A stretch of 64,000 nt of DNA, from the NCBI RefSeq assembly GCF_002208095.1, contig NZ_CP017990.1, forward strand, positions 2,418,001 to 2,482,000. The letters run 5' to 3'. This DNA comes from Enterobacter cloacae complex sp. ECNIH7. GTDB taxonomy: Bacteria; Pseudomonadota; Gammaproteobacteria; Enterobacterales; Enterobacteriaceae. The position numbers and the translations under genes were made by a program. The notes beneath the pieces were generated by a model. It did not search any database. It was not told the origin of the DNA and saw nothing but the letters and a program-made list of their open reading frames with translations. The first letter of the stretch is position 1, and every line of letters begins with the position of its first letter. Of this stretch, positions 19,305 to 28,800 are shown piece by piece.

Positions 19305-20996
19305 ATGGACAACACTACTTCGATGCAGGCGCAGCGCAAGCTGAGCTTCTTGCATCACATCAGGCTGGTTCCGCTGTTTTCCTCCATTCTCGGTGGCATT
19401 ATTCTTCTCTTCGCCTTGAGCTCGGGTCTGGCGGGGTATTTCCTGCTGCAGGCCGATAACGATCAGCAGGATGTCACATCCGAAATTCAGGTGCGTATGG
19501 GGCTGTCGAACAGCTCAAACCATCTGCGAACCGCGCGTATCAATCTGATCCACGCCGGTGCGGCAAGCCGCATCGCGGAGATGGATGCGATGAAGCAGAA
19601 CATCAGCGAGGCGGAAAAGCGCATAAAGCAGTCCCAGGACAGTTTTACCGCCTATATGAACCGTACGGTGCGCACCTCTTCAGACGAAGCGCTGGACGCT
19701 GATCTGAAAGCACGCTACAACGCCTATATCTCGGGCATGCAGCCGATGGTGAAATTTGCCAAAAACGGCATGTTCGAAGCGATTATCAACCACGAAAACG
19801 AAACGGCGCGTCCGCTGGATGACGCTTACAACGCCGTGCTGCTAAAGGCGATCAAGATCCGTACCGAGCGTGCCAATGCGCTGACGGCGCAGGCGCACAG
19901 CCGCACGCAGCTGGGCCTGATGTTTATGGTGGGCGCGTTTGCGCTGGCGCTGGTGCTGACGGCGATGACCTTTGTCGTGCTGCGCCGTACGGTAATCAAT
20001 CCTTTACAGCGTGCAGCGAAACGTATCGAGAATATCGCCAAAGGCGACCTGACGATGCCGGACGACGTGGCCGGGCGCAGCGAAATTGGCCGCCTGACGC
20101 GCGATCTGCAAACCATGCAGCACTCGCTGGAAAATACCGTGGGCACCGTACGTCAGGGGGCGGAGGAGATCTACCGCGGCACCAGCGAGATTTCTGCCGG
20201 TAACACCGATCTCTCTTCGCGTACCGAACAGCAGGCTGCGGCCATTGAGCAAACCGCCGCAAGCATGGAACAGCTCACCGCGACGGTGAAACAGAACGCT
20301 GATAACGCCCATCATGCCAGCAAGCTTGCGGAAGATGCCTCCGGGAAAGCCAGCCGCGGCGGCCAGATGGTCTCCGGCGTGGTCAAAACCATGGGCAATA
20401 TCTCCACCAGTTCGAAAAAAATCTCCGAGATCACCGCCGTCATCAACAGCATTGCGTTCCAGACCAATATCCTGGCGCTTAACGCGGCTGTAGAAGCGGC
20501 GCGTGCGGGCGAGCAGGGGCGCGGGTTTGCCGTGGTGGCAAGCGAAGTCCGAACCCTTGCAAGCCGCAGTGCGAATGCCGCAAAAGAGATCGAAAGCCTG
20601 ATTAACGAATCGGTCTCGCTGATCGACCAGGGCTCCGGTGAGGTTGTGGCCGCCGGTAACACCATGAATGAAATCGTCGAAGCGGTTAAACGCGTGACCG
20701 ACATCATGCTGGAGATTGCCGCCGCGTCCGACGAGCAGAGCCGCGGTATTGTCCAGGTGAGCCAGGCGATTTCTGAGATGGATAAAGTGACCCAGCAGAA
20801 CGCCTCGCTGGTGGAAGAAGCCTCTGCGGCGGCGGCGTCTCTGGAAGAACAGGGCGCGCGTCTGACCGAGGCGGTCGGGGCGTTTCGTCTGAGCGGTGCA
20901 AAGTCGGGCCGCGCGGTGACGTCTGCGCCAGTGGCGAAGAACGCGCCGTTGCGTCCGGCGGCGACGGTTTCCGGGGATAACTGGGAGACGTTCTGA
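19305..20996 (+). CDS. Methyl-accepting chemotaxis protein (Tar/Tsr-like)
   Basis: 563 residues: a membrane helix (about 22-48), a periplasmic four-helix ligand domain (to about 200), a second helix (about 206-228), HAMP (about 230-285) and the conserved hairpin ([20 protein letters not shown]). The C-terminus is NWETF, the pentapeptide that tethers CheR and CheB in high-abundance receptors. In the ligand site the motif reads [12 protein letters not shown]: Arg78 matches the first ligand Arg of Tar/Tsr, but the second is His83 and the third is Ala87, so the ligand is probably not serine or aspartate. The start is placed at 19305; an upstream in-frame ATG lacks support. Confidence 0.85.
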   Translation: MDNTTSMQAQRKLSFLHHIRLVPLFSSILGGIILLFALSSGLAGYFLLQADNDQQDVTSEIQVRMGLSNSSNHLRTARINLIHAGAASRIAEMDAMKQNISEAEKRIKQSQDSFTAYMNRTVRTSSDEALDADLKARYNAYISGMQPMVKFAKNGMFEAIINHENETARPLDDAYNAVLLKAIKIRTERANALTAQAHSRTQLGLMFMVGAFALALVLTAMTFVVLRRTVINPLQRAAKRIENIAKGDLTMPDDVAGRSEIGRLTRDLQTMQHSLENTVGTVRQGAEEIYRGTSEISAGNTDLSSRTEQQAAAIEQTAASMEQLTATVKQNADNAHHASKLAEDASGKASRGGQMVSGVVKTMGNISTSSKKISEITAVINSIAFQTNILALNAAVEAARAGEQGRGFAVVASEVRTLASRSANAAKEIESLINESVSLIDQGSGEVVAAGNTMNEIVEAVKRVTDIMLEIAAASDEQSRGIVQVSQAISEMDKVTQQNASLVEEASAAAASLEEQGARLTEAVGAFRLSGAKSGRAVTSAPVAKNAPLRPAATVSGDNWETF

Positions 20997-21008
20997 GTTG
21001 TCGGCAGT

Positions 21009-21034
21009 GTCGGGTGGCGCTTCGCTTACCCGAC
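21009..21034. repeat. REP-like palindromic intergenic element
   Basis: GTCGGGTGGCGCTTCGC followed by TTACCCGAC forms a short stem with a GGCGCTTCGCTT centre, the form of Enterobacter REP-type units. Single copy in this window. Confidence 0.5.
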
Positions 21035-21053
21035 CTACAAAATCTGACCTACA

Positions 21054-21079
21054 AAAAAGGGACCTTTCGGTCCCTTTTT
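21054..21079. terminator. Bidirectional terminator between the chemoreceptor and gcd
   Basis: AAAAAGGGACC (21054-21064), loop TTTC, GGTCCCTTTTT (21069-21079). A perfect palindrome with A/T tails serves both converging genes. Confidence 0.85.
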
Positions 21080-21085
21080 CACATC

Positions 21086-23467
21086 TTATTGCTTATCGGG
21101 TAACGCGTACGCGATAACGTAATCCCCGCGATCCGGAGACTGGCGGGCGCCCCCGGCGTTAATGATGATGTACTGCTTACCGGTTTTCGGCGACACGTAG
21201 GTCATCGGGCCGGACTGGCTGCCGACCGGCAGGCGGTCTTTCCAGATCTCTTTCCCGGTGGCGGTATCAAACGCGCGCAGGTAGAAATCCTGCGTGCCGG
21301 CGAAGAACAGAAGGCCGGACTGGGTAGAGAGCGAAGCGCCCAGCGTCGGCATGCCGATTGGGATTGGCATGTGCATGCGAATGCCCAGCGGGCCGGTATC
21401 TTCCACCGTGCCGACAGGCACCTGCCACACCAGCTTGCCGGTTTTCAGGTCAACGGCCGACATGGTACCAAACGGCGGCTTCTGGCACGGAATGCCCAGC
21501 GGCGACAGGAAGCGTTCGCGCATTGCGCCGAACGGGGTGCCGTCCATTGGTACGATGCCCATCTCGATGCCGCTGGCGTTTTTCGCCACGTTAGCGCGCG
21601 GCACCATGTAGTTTGCCAGGCCCAGGCGCATATCGTTGACGAACATCAGGCTGTTGTTCGGGTCAACGGAGACGCTGCCCCAGTTCATCCCGCCGAGAGA
21701 GCCGGGGAACTGCAGGGAACGGTCGAGACCCGGCGGGGTGAAGATGCCTTGATGGCGCATCTCTTTAAACTGAATGCGGCACAGCAGCAGGTCGACAGGC
21801 GTCGCCCCCCACATGTCGGATTCGGTCAGCGTCTGGTTGCCAATCATCGGCATGCCAACGGAATACGGCTGGGTCGGAGAGTAGCGTTCACCCTCAACGT
21901 TACCTGCCGGAACGGGACGTTCTTCTACCTTCGCCACCGGCTTGCCGGTTTCGCGGTTAAGCATGAAGATCATGCCCTGCTTGCTGGTCTGCACCAGCAC
22001 AGGCGTGGTGCCGCCTTTACCGTCAGGCAGATCGTACAGCAGCGGCTGGGAAGGCAGGTCAAAGTCCCACAGGTCGTGATGGGTCGTCTGGAAATGCCAG
22101 CGCACCTGACCGGTGGTCGCGTCGACGGCGACGATGGAGGAACTGTACTTATCATCCAGCGCGGTACGTTCGCCCGCCCAGAAATCCGGGGTGGCGTTGC
22201 CGGTTGGCAGGTAGATCAGGTTCAGCTTAGCGTCGTAGGACATCGCTGACCAGACGTTCGGCGTGCCGCGGGTGTAGGTCTGGCCTTCCGGCGGCAGGCC
22301 GGTCAGGTTCGGATTACCCGGGTCCCACGCCCACGCCAGCTTACCGGTGTGCACGTCGTAGGCGCGCACCACGCCCGGCGGTTCGCCGGTTGAGTAGTTA
22401 TCCGCGACGCGACCACCGACGACGACAACATTGCCTGCGACCAGCGGCGTAGAGGTCTGCTGATAATATCCGGGCTTGATCTCGCCCATGCCGACGCTCA
22501 GATCCACGGTACCATGGTCGCCGAAATCTTCGCAGACCTTGCCGGTATCCGCGTTGATGGCAATCAGGCGGGCGTCGGTGGTCGGCAGGAACAGGCGGCG
22601 AGGGCATGCCGCAGGCTGTGTTTCTGCCTGTGACGTTGTCACGCTGGAATGGTCTTCAAAATAGCCCAGACCGCGGCAGCGCTGCCAGTTAGGCGCCGTG
22701 GCTTTGGAATCGTAGCGCCATTTTTCTTTGCCGGAATCCACGTCCAGCGCCAGCACTTTACTGTATGGAGTACAGACGTACAGCGTGTCGCCAATCTGCA
22801 ATGGCGTGTTCTGATCTTCCGCGCCGGAGCCGTTGCTCTGCGGAATATCGCCGGTGTGCGCAACCCAGGCGACCTTCAGGTCGCTGACGTTGTGCTTGTT
22901 AATCTGGTCCAGCGCGGCGAAACGGTCGCCGTGGGTGGTATTGCCCCAGTGCTCCCAGTTTTTTTGCTGCTCGCCGGGGGCGACGGGTTTCACCGGAACG
23001 GGCTCGTTCGCTGCCACGAGGGTCTGCGGCTTAAACATCCAGCCCAGGCTGACCAACATCGCCACCGCGAGCACGGCCGCGACGCCAAAAGCGGGAGCCT
23101 TGTTCGCGGCGCTGTGGTTTGCCGCGCGCAGGAAAGGCCAGACGATGGCGCAGAGGAAGGCCAGTACGGCAAAGGTAAACAGGCGAGAGAAGAGCGGCCA
23201 GAAATCCCAGCCCGCATCGCTTACCGCCCAGAACAGCGAGGCAATAAAGGCGATGCCGTAAAGCACGATCCCGCTGCTGCGGTTAAGGAAAATCAGGATC
23301 GCGGCAATCACCATCACCACGCCCATTATCAGGAAGTATCCACTTCCGCCTACGGTGACGAGCTTAAAGCCCAGCCCGCCGACCGCCAGACCGATGAGCA
23401 ACATCAGTCCGGCAAGAAGCCACTGCAGGATACGCGGTATCCCACGTGGCGCGCTGCCAAATGCCAT
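21086..23467 (-). CDS. gcd: Membrane-bound PQQ-dependent glucose dehydrogenase
   Basis: 793 residues. Five N-terminal membrane helices (to about 140) anchor a periplasmic eight-blade beta-propeller of quinoprotein repeats. The conserved start WEHWGNTTHGDRFAALDQIN, blade motifs of the DxxTGK type (DVDSGKEKWRY, DVHTGKLAWAW) and HHDLWDFDLPSQPLL identify Gcd. It oxidises periplasmic glucose to gluconolactone and feeds electrons to ubiquinone; PQQ must be made or taken up. The start at 23467 has GGAG upstream. Length matches E. coli Gcd (796). Confidence 0.93.
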   Translation of the reverse strand: MAFGSAPRGIPRILQWLLAGLMLLIGLAVGGLGFKLVTVGGSGYFLIMGVVMVIAAILIFLNRSSGIVLYGIAFIASLFWAVSDAGWDFWPLFSRLFTFAVLAFLCAIVWPFLRAANHSAANKAPAFGVAAVLAVAMLVSLGWMFKPQTLVAANEPVPVKPVAPGEQQKNWEHWGNTTHGDRFAALDQINKHNVSDLKVAWVAHTGDIPQSNGSGAEDQNTPLQIGDTLYVCTPYSKVLALDVDSGKEKWRYDSKATAPNWQRCRGLGYFEDHSSVTTSQAETQPAACPRRLFLPTTDARLIAINADTGKVCEDFGDHGTVDLSVGMGEIKPGYYQQTSTPLVAGNVVVVGGRVADNYSTGEPPGVVRAYDVHTGKLAWAWDPGNPNLTGLPPEGQTYTRGTPNVWSAMSYDAKLNLIYLPTGNATPDFWAGERTALDDKYSSSIVAVDATTGQVRWHFQTTHHDLWDFDLPSQPLLYDLPDGKGGTTPVLVQTSKQGMIFMLNRETGKPVAKVEERPVPAGNVEGERYSPTQPYSVGMPMIGNQTLTESDMWGATPVDLLLCRIQFKEMRHQGIFTPPGLDRSLQFPGSLGGMNWGSVSVDPNNSLMFVNDMRLGLANYMVPRANVAKNASGIEMGIVPMDGTPFGAMRERFLSPLGIPCQKPPFGTMSAVDLKTGKLVWQVPVGTVEDTGPLGIRMHMPIPIGMPTLGASLSTQSGLLFFAGTQDFYLRAFDTATGKEIWKDRLPVGSQSGPMTYVSPKTGKQYIIINAGGARQSPDRGDYVIAYALPDKQ

Positions 23468-23678
23468 TTCTGTCTCCTTAAGATCCCCCCGTCGTGCTGG
23501 GCATGTACCAGTTGGGTAATAAATACGGAGGGAAGAATGATTAATACGGGTGAATTCGGAGTTACAAAATGCTTTGCGAACCATTTGGTGAATTCGCCGC
23601 TATGATAAAACTGTTAAATTGTTTTACGCAATTGTTAATGAATGATTTCGCATTAATTGATTAGGGCGCAGGACAATG

Positions 23679-23710
23679 CCCTCGCCCCGCTGGGGAGAGG
23701 GTTAGGATGA
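23679..23710. repeat. Dispersed hairpin repeat, copy 1
   Basis: CCCTCGCCCC/GGGGAGAGGG hairpin followed by TTAGGATGAG. Two related copies occur at 43.6 and 57.3 kb in this window. Confidence 0.6.
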
Positions 23711-23723
23711 GAAGAGAAAGATG

Positions 23724-24647
23724 TCAGACCGGCATTGATTTACGGATAGCGCTCAGCAGCGTCTGCGCACCCGTTGAAAGCGGCGTGTCTACGCGGGTCA
23801 AAATGCCGATAGGTTCACCGGGGCCGGGGGAGGTAATCGGCAGGGCGATCAGCGTTCCCTGACGTAAATCATCTTTCACCGCGCCGGATGGGACGAACCA
23901 GACGTAGTCATAATCCAGCGTAAGCTGGCGCGAAAGCGAGGCCGACAGCGTTTCGATACATCCTGAGGGCAGCGTACACCCCTGCATTTGCAGCAAGGTT
24001 TCTGCGGTCTGGCGGGGAACTGTCCCTTTTGGGCAAACCACTACCGGCCACTCCATAACGCGGCTTAATGTGACTGTGTCCTGCAGCAGGGGGTGATCGG
24101 GACGAACCACCAGCTTCAGGGACTCCAGGAACAGCAGTTCATAGTTGAGGCCGCCCATCAGCTCAGGGTCGGACATGCGACCGATTCCGAGATCCAGTTC
24201 GCCCGATTTCAGCCCCGCGAGCAGCATGGTGTTATTCATGGTAGCGACCTGAATCGTGGTATGCCGCTGCTGCTTGTGGAACTGGCCGATAACGGGTGGA
24301 AGGATGCCCAGCGCCGCGGTAGGCAAAGCACCCACCCGCACCACCTCACTGGTTTGCTCTTCTTTTCGGTGCAGGGACTGGCCTGCGGTATTGAGCGCAT
24401 CCAGCACTTTCACGGCGTGCGTGAGGAACTGTTCGCCCACGATGGTAAGCTGCGCCCCCAGCCGGCCGCGGTCAAAAAGACGGGCACCGGTCAGCTGTTC
24501 CAGCTCGTTGAGGGTTTTTGAGAGCGCAGGCTGGCTCAGGTTGAGAGTTTCAGCCGCACGCCCCAGAGTTCCCTGTTGAGCGACGGCCACAAATGTATGC
24601 AAATGGCGCAAGCGTATGCGCTGACTGAACAGACCATTTTTTTCCAT
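23724..24647 (-). CDS. LysR-family regulator (PcaQ/GbpR-like)
   Basis: 307 residues, with helix-turn-helix RHLHTFVAVAQQGTLGRAAE, then LSQPALSKTLNELEQLTGAR, and a LysR effector domain. The RLRHLHTFVAVAQ start and LSKTLNELE are typical of the PcaQ/GbpR branch, which controls aromatic or sugar genes. It lies 18 bases after the dispersed hairpin and reads in the same direction as gcd, which is 256 bases away; control of gcd is possible but not shown. Confidence 0.8.
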   Translation of the reverse strand: MEKNGLFSQRIRLRHLHTFVAVAQQGTLGRAAETLNLSQPALSKTLNELEQLTGARLFDRGRLGAQLTIVGEQFLTHAVKVLDALNTAGQSLHRKEEQTSEVVRVGALPTAALGILPPVIGQFHKQQRHTTIQVATMNNTMLLAGLKSGELDLGIGRMSDPELMGGLNYELLFLESLKLVVRPDHPLLQDTVTLSRVMEWPVVVCPKGTVPRQTAETLLQMQGCTLPSGCIETLSASLSRQLTLDYDYVWFVPSGAVKDDLRQGTLIALPITSPGPGEPIGILTRVDTPLSTGAQTLLSAIRKSMPV

Positions 24648-24829
24648 AGGCGATGTTAAAAACAGAGCGATGCGGGTGACAAGTTAAGTTGTTTAATTTT
24701 GATAACCTGATAGCAAAATATTTTTAACATTTGATCTGTTTGAGTTACAACATGTTTTTTGGCGGGGGAATAAAAGCGAACATCCTTGTTCATTTATTGC
24801 TCATTGCGGAGGGGGGGGCGTTTACAGGT

Positions 24830-25714
24830 TTAGATCACGCCGTCACCGCCATCGGAACACCACACCTGGCCGGACGTGAATGAACATTCATCCGAGGCCA
24901 GCGTGACGTACAGCGGGGCAATCTCGACGGGCTGGCCCGGACGTCCCAGCGGGGTGTCGCCGCCGAACTCCTTCACTTTTTCCATCGGCTGCCCGCCGCT
25001 GGACTGCAGTACCGTCCAGTAAGGGCCAGGGGCAACCGCGTTGACGCGAATACCTTTCGGACCCAGCTGTTTGGCTAAGGATTTGGTAAACACCGCCAGA
25101 CAGGCTTTCGTCTGGGCGTAGTCCAGCAGCACGGGGCTAGGCTTCACCGCCTGAACGGAGGAGGTATTAATGATCACGGACGACGCTTTCAGGTGGCGCA
25201 GCGCCGCCTTGGTGATCCAGAAAGGGGCGTAAACGTTGGTTTTAAACGTTGCGTCAAAATCTTCCGTGGTCAGTTCCTCAAGCGATTCACGGAACTGCTG
25301 ACGACCGGCGTTGTTGACCAGAATGTCCAGCCCGCCCAGTTTCGACACGGCTTCTTCGACCAGATTCTGACAGAAGGTTTCGTCCCGGACGTCTCCCGGC
25401 AGCGCGATAGCATTGCGACCTTCGGCTTCAATCAGGTCGATGACCTCAGCGGCGTCTTTTTCCTCTTCGGGCAGGTAGTTAATGGCAACGTCAGCGCCTT
25501 CACGAGCATAGGCGATAGCGACCGCGCGACCAATACCGGAGTCACCGCCGGTAATCAGCGCTTTTTTGCCGGCCAGGCGGCCATGTCCTTTGTAGCTTGT
25601 TTCCCCGTGGTCGGGTACAGGCTGCATTTCGGATGCCAGTCCCGGGGGCGTTTGCGGCTGTTCCGGGAACGGGGGCTGCGGGTAAGCGTTCGTACGTTGT
25701 TTAGTATCACTCAT
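24830..25714 (-). CDS. YghA-like SDR oxidoreductase
   Basis: 294 residues. A Pro/Gln-rich N-terminal extension (about 1-45) precedes the SDR domain, as in E. coli YghA and Bacillus general stress dehydrogenases. TGGDSGIG is the NAD(P) loop, NNAG and INTSS are conserved, and the catalytic pair is in YAQTK. The reaction is probably on an alcohol or aldehyde; the substrate is unknown. AAGGAG lies before the ATG. This gene, the BOF protein next to it and the yci cluster suggest a general stress region. Confidence 0.85.
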   Translation of the reverse strand: MSDTKQRTNAYPQPPFPEQPQTPPGLASEMQPVPDHGETSYKGHGRLAGKKALITGGDSGIGRAVAIAYAREGADVAINYLPEEEKDAAEVIDLIEAEGRNAIALPGDVRDETFCQNLVEEAVSKLGGLDILVNNAGRQQFRESLEELTTEDFDATFKTNVYAPFWITKAALRHLKASSVIINTSSVQAVKPSPVLLDYAQTKACLAVFTKSLAKQLGPKGIRVNAVAPGPYWTVLQSSGGQPMEKVKEFGGDTPLGRPGQPVEIAPLYVTLASDECSFTSGQVWCSDGGDGVI

Positions 25715-25778
25715 AGCTGACTCCTTAAGCCAAGGGGTGAGATTTGATGGATAACTGCAGCGTTAACGCTTCGCTGAA

Positions 25779-26168
25779 TTATTTCTGCAAACGATCGACA
25801 CGGACGACGGCAGGAGATGATTTTTTATCAAGCGAACCGTTGATACTGATCATCTGGTCGGGTTTTACCGTTCTGCCGTCGAAGACTGCCTGGGGAATAA
25901 TAACGTCGATTTTTCCGGTTTTATCCTGAAATACAAACTTATCGCCGCTACCGTCAATAAGATTACCGCGTAATGAAATTGTCGCCCCATCATGCAATTC
26001 TTTTGCCTGCCTGATGGTCATAATACGCGCGTCGTCGGTTCCGCGATATCCGCTATCAAGCGCGTGGGGAGGCGGTGGTGCTTCGCCTTTTTGTAAACCC
26101 CCGTTATTATCTGCCCATGCGGCCGGAACCAGAAATATCAATAAAGCGGAAATAAGTGATAATTTCAT
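25779..26168 (-). CDS. Periplasmic BOF-fold stress protein (YgiW/YdeI-like)
   Basis: 129 residues: a cleavable signal peptide ending AWA (about 1-19) and a single bacterial OB-fold domain (about 50-129; [20 protein letters not shown], then [20 protein letters not shown]). Members such as YgiW and YdeI give tolerance to acid, peroxide or cationic peptides, probably by binding small molecules or proteins in the periplasm. GAAGGA precedes the ATG. It is divergent from the membrane protein at 26301. Confidence 0.85.
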   Translation of the reverse strand: MKLSLISALLIFLVPAAWADNNGGLQKGEAPPPPHALDSGYRGTDDARIMTIRQAKELHDGATISLRGNLIDGSGDKFVFQDKTGKIDVIIPQAVFDGRTVKPDQMISINGSLDKKSSPAVVRVDRLQK

Positions 26169-26300
26169 CCGATATCCTTCATTTTGCGTGTCTTGACTTA
26201 TTAAGTATTGTTGCTATTCCTTTATGTGGCAAATGTGATAAGTCCTAAAAACATTCGCGTTAGAAATCAAAATTATCGGATAATAAGCGAAACGGTGACG

Positions 26301-26810
26301 ATGGCCATGAAGCGTGAAAATGAAAAGTTACCCGGGATAGATGAGAGTTACCGTTTGCTGACGTTTGAATACGCGTTTCGTCAGGTGGGTTTTATTGTTC
26401 TGCTGGGTATTATCGTCGCGGCGATTGCCGGTTTTTTTTCCAGCGGAATGGTCAGTGATACTGTCAAAACGAATTCTGCTAAATCATTGACTATAAACTA
26501 TGAACGCTTTGGGCGACGGGAGACAGAGACGCGGATGGCGCTCGCGTTTCCGGTGCAAACGGAGGGGAAGTATGTCCTCAGCATGGCCAGCGAGAGCAGC
26601 GATGCGTATGAGCCCGGCAGCGTCTGGCCGCAGCCGGACGCTATGTTCAGCCGCGGAAAGACCCTCTTTTTTGTCTATAACAACCTGAAAAAAACCGACC
26701 GCTTCTCCGTGTTACTCTTCACGACACCTTCCAGAGCCGGTAAATGGAACACCGTCTTCCGCGTCAACAGCGAGCCGGAAATTAACATCTGGCAATTTAT
26801 TTACCCCTAG
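26301..26810 (+). CDS. Unrecognised membrane-anchored protein, first gene of a stress-arm operon
   Basis: 169 residues from the chosen start. A charged N-terminus (MAMKRENEK) precedes one strong membrane helix (about 33-55, VGFIVLLGIIVAAIAGFFSS), then an extracytoplasmic domain ending in WQFIYP. I do not recognise the family. The frame is open upstream to 26208 but that extension looks non-coding; the ribosome site is weak for any start. The stop overlaps the GGAGG of the next gene, so it is coupled to DUF421. Confidence 0.6.
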   Translation: MAMKRENEKLPGIDESYRLLTFEYAFRQVGFIVLLGIIVAAIAGFFSSGMVSDTVKTNSAKSLTINYERFGRRETETRMALAFPVQTEGKYVLSMASESSDAYEPGSVWPQPDAMFSRGKTLFFVYNNLKKTDRFSVLLFTTPSRAGKWNTVFRVNSEPEINIWQFIYP

Positions 26811-26819
26811 GAGGCTGAT

Positions 26820-27266
26820 ATGGATATGGTCTTTCGCGCGCTGGCTATTTATCTGTTTCTCGTGGTGGTATTTAAAGTGGCAGGGCGGCGCGCGCTGCTG
26901 CAGATGACCAGCTTCGATCTCATTCTGCTCCTTATAATTAGTGAAGCCACGCAGCAGGCGCTTCTCGGACAGGATTTTTCCGTCACCGGTGCGATGATTA
27001 CCATTACCACGCTGGTGGTAGTGGATATTATTTTCGGGCTGATGAAGAAATATTTCTCGCCGGTTGAGAATATTCTGGATGGCACTCCTGTTATTCTGGT
27101 TGAGAACGGCGTGCCGTTAGCCGATAAACTGAAAAAAGTTGACGTGTCCTGTGATGATATTCTGGTGTCAGCGCGTCAAAATAATGGCATTACGGAAGTA
27201 AGCGACATTAAATATGCCATACTTGAGCGCAATGGCCATATTTCAATCATTCCTTTCGAGAAATAA
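26820..27266 (+). CDS. DUF421 (YetF/YcaP-like) membrane protein
   Basis: 148 residues with three membrane helices at the N-terminus (about 4-80) and a small cytoplasmic alpha/beta domain (about 85-148; GTPVILVENGVPLADKLKKV). This is the DUF421 arrangement in a shorter version than the 200-230 residue YetF/YcaP forms. Biochemical function unknown. GGAGG from inside the upstream stop codon gives tight coupling. Part of the run 26301-28800. Confidence 0.8.
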   Translation: MDMVFRALAIYLFLVVVFKVAGRRALLQMTSFDLILLLIISEATQQALLGQDFSVTGAMITITTLVVVDIIFGLMKKYFSPVENILDGTPVILVENGVPLADKLKKVDVSCDDILVSARQNNGITEVSDIKYAILERNGHISIIPFEK

Positions 27267-27277
27267 GAGGCGGCAAG

Positions 27278-27796
27278 ATGAGCAATCTTTTTCACGACAG
27301 CAATAATACCGTAGGTGAACTGACGAAAAAGCTGGCGAGCAAATTAACCGATCTCGGGCTTCGCTTAACCACCGCGGAATCCTGCACGGGCGGAAAGCTC
27401 TCGGTGGCGCTTTGCGCAGAGGAAAACACCGCCGAATTTTATGATGTCGGCCTGGTCGTGTTCAGCGATGAAGCCAAAGCGCGGATCCTCGGCGTGCGCC
27501 CTGAGACGCTGGCGCGGTTTACTGCCGTGAGCGAGCAGACGGTAACCGAAATGGCCGCCAGTATCCGCGACATCGCCCAGGCGGATATCAGCATCGCCAT
27601 CAGCGGCTACGCGGGCCCGGAAGGGGGCGACGACGGCACGGCGGCGGGGACGGTCTGCTTTGCGTGGAACATACGCGGCGAGACGAAGACCCGCACCGTG
27701 CTTTTCTCCGGTGACTGTCAGGACGTGGTCGAAAAAGCGGTGCATTACTCGCTGGCTGAACTGGTGACAACGTTGTCGGACGGGAATAACGAATAA
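27278..27796 (+). CDS. CinA/PncC-like nicotinamide-nucleotide amidohydrolase
   Basis: 172 residues of the CinA C-terminal (PncC) type, which deamidates NMN to nicotinate mononucleotide. The ESCTGG loop with the catalytic Ser is present, as is SDEAK with the conserved Lys and SGYAGPEGG. The residue before SDEAK is Phe (VVFSDEAK) where E. coli PncC has Tyr (YSNEAK), so activity may be altered. GAGGCGG before the ATG; 11 bases from DUF421. Confidence 0.8.
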   Translation: MSNLFHDSNNTVGELTKKLASKLTDLGLRLTTAESCTGGKLSVALCAEENTAEFYDVGLVVFSDEAKARILGVRPETLARFTAVSEQTVTEMAASIRDIAQADISIAISGYAGPEGGDDGTAAGTVCFAWNIRGETKTRTVLFSGDCQDVVEKAVHYSLAELVTTLSDGNNE

Positions 27797-27813
27797 ACTC
27801 ACGTGGAGGTTCT

Positions 27814-28800
27814 ATGGCTGTCATAGTGATTACCGGCGGGACAGCGGGCGTGGGAAAAGCCACGGCGCTGCACTTTGCAAAGGCGGGTTACGACGTGGGG
27901 CTCATCGCCCGCGATGAAGCCAGCCTGCACTCTACCCAAGAGGAGCTACGGCGCTTTGGCGTTAATGCCCACGCCGTGCAGGCGGACGTCGCCGACAGCC
28001 AGGCGGTGGTGGATGCCGCTAACGAAATTGAGTATCGCCTCGGCGCGATTGATGTCTGGGTGAACAACGCCATGGGGGCCGTTCTGGCACCGTTTCGAAC
28101 CCTCACGCCGGACGAATTTCGGCGCGTGACTGAGGTGACGTACCTCGGCTACGTGAACGGCACTCGCGCCGCGCTCGAACTTATGGTTCCGCGCGACAGG
28201 GGCGTAATAATCCAGGTGGGGTCCGCGCTGGCCTACCGTTCCATTCCGCTGCAGTCAGCCTACTGCGGGGCAAAAGCGGCGATCCGCGGGTTCACCGACG
28301 CGGTGCGTACCGAGCTGATGCATGAGAACAGCCGGGTTCAGCTTTCGATGGTGCAGATGCCCGGGCTCAATACCCCGCAGTTCGAATGGGCGAGGAATAA
28401 GTTTGCCTGGGCGATGCGCCCGGTGCCGCCTGTCTTTGAGCCTGAGGTGGCCGCCAGCGCCATCTTCAGGGTGGCGCAAAAACCGGTTCGCGAGCTGTGG
28501 GTCGGCAGCAGCACCATCCAGTCAATTGTCGGGCAATTTTTCTTCCCCGGTTTTCTCGACCGGCTGATGGTGAAAAAGGCGTGGGAAGGCCAGATGACCG
28601 ACGATCTCAACGCGCCGGATCGTCGGGACTATCTCGACCAGCCGGTTAACGATCTGCATAAAATCCATGGCCGCTTTACTAACGAGGCGAAAACCCGCGC
28701 ACCGTCCGTCACCTCCGGCATGCCGGGTAAGGTGGCGCTGGGCGCCCTCGCGGTGGCGGGAATAGTGCTGACGCGTCTGATAACCCGCCGGAAACCGTAA
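27814..28800 (+). CDS. SDR oxidoreductase with C-terminal hydrophobic tail
   Basis: 328 residues. TGGTAGVG (NAD(P) loop), NNAMG, and the active-site pair in YCGAK identify a classical SDR; the catalytic Ser is in VGSALAY. After the enzyme domain (to about 250) an extension ends in ALGALAVAGIVLTRLI, probably a membrane helix, and RRKP. Such long SDRs occur in rhizobial and enterobacterial stress clusters. The substrate is unknown. Its stop codon directly abuts that of the facing GH13 gene. Confidence 0.8.
   Translation: MAVIVITGGTAGVGKATALHFAKAGYDVGLIARDEASLHSTQEELRRFGVNAHAVQADVADSQAVVDAANEIEYRLGAIDVWVNNAMGAVLAPFRTLTPDEFRRVTEVTYLGYVNGTRAALELMVPRDRGVIIQVGSALAYRSIPLQSAYCGAKAAIRGFTDAVRTELMHENSRVQLSMVQMPGLNTPQFEWARNKFAWAMRPVPPVFEPEVAASAIFRVAQKPVRELWVGSSTIQSIVGQFFFPGFLDRLMVKKAWEGQMTDDLNAPDRRDYLDQPVNDLHKIHGRFTNEAKTRAPSVTSGMPGKVALGALAVAGIVLTRLITRRKP

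Noticed and set aside
21371..22249. Long reading frame antisense to gcd (292 codons)
   Set aside because: Shadow of the GC-rich glucose dehydrogenase; composition is His/Arg-rich with no family resemblance and no ribosome site.
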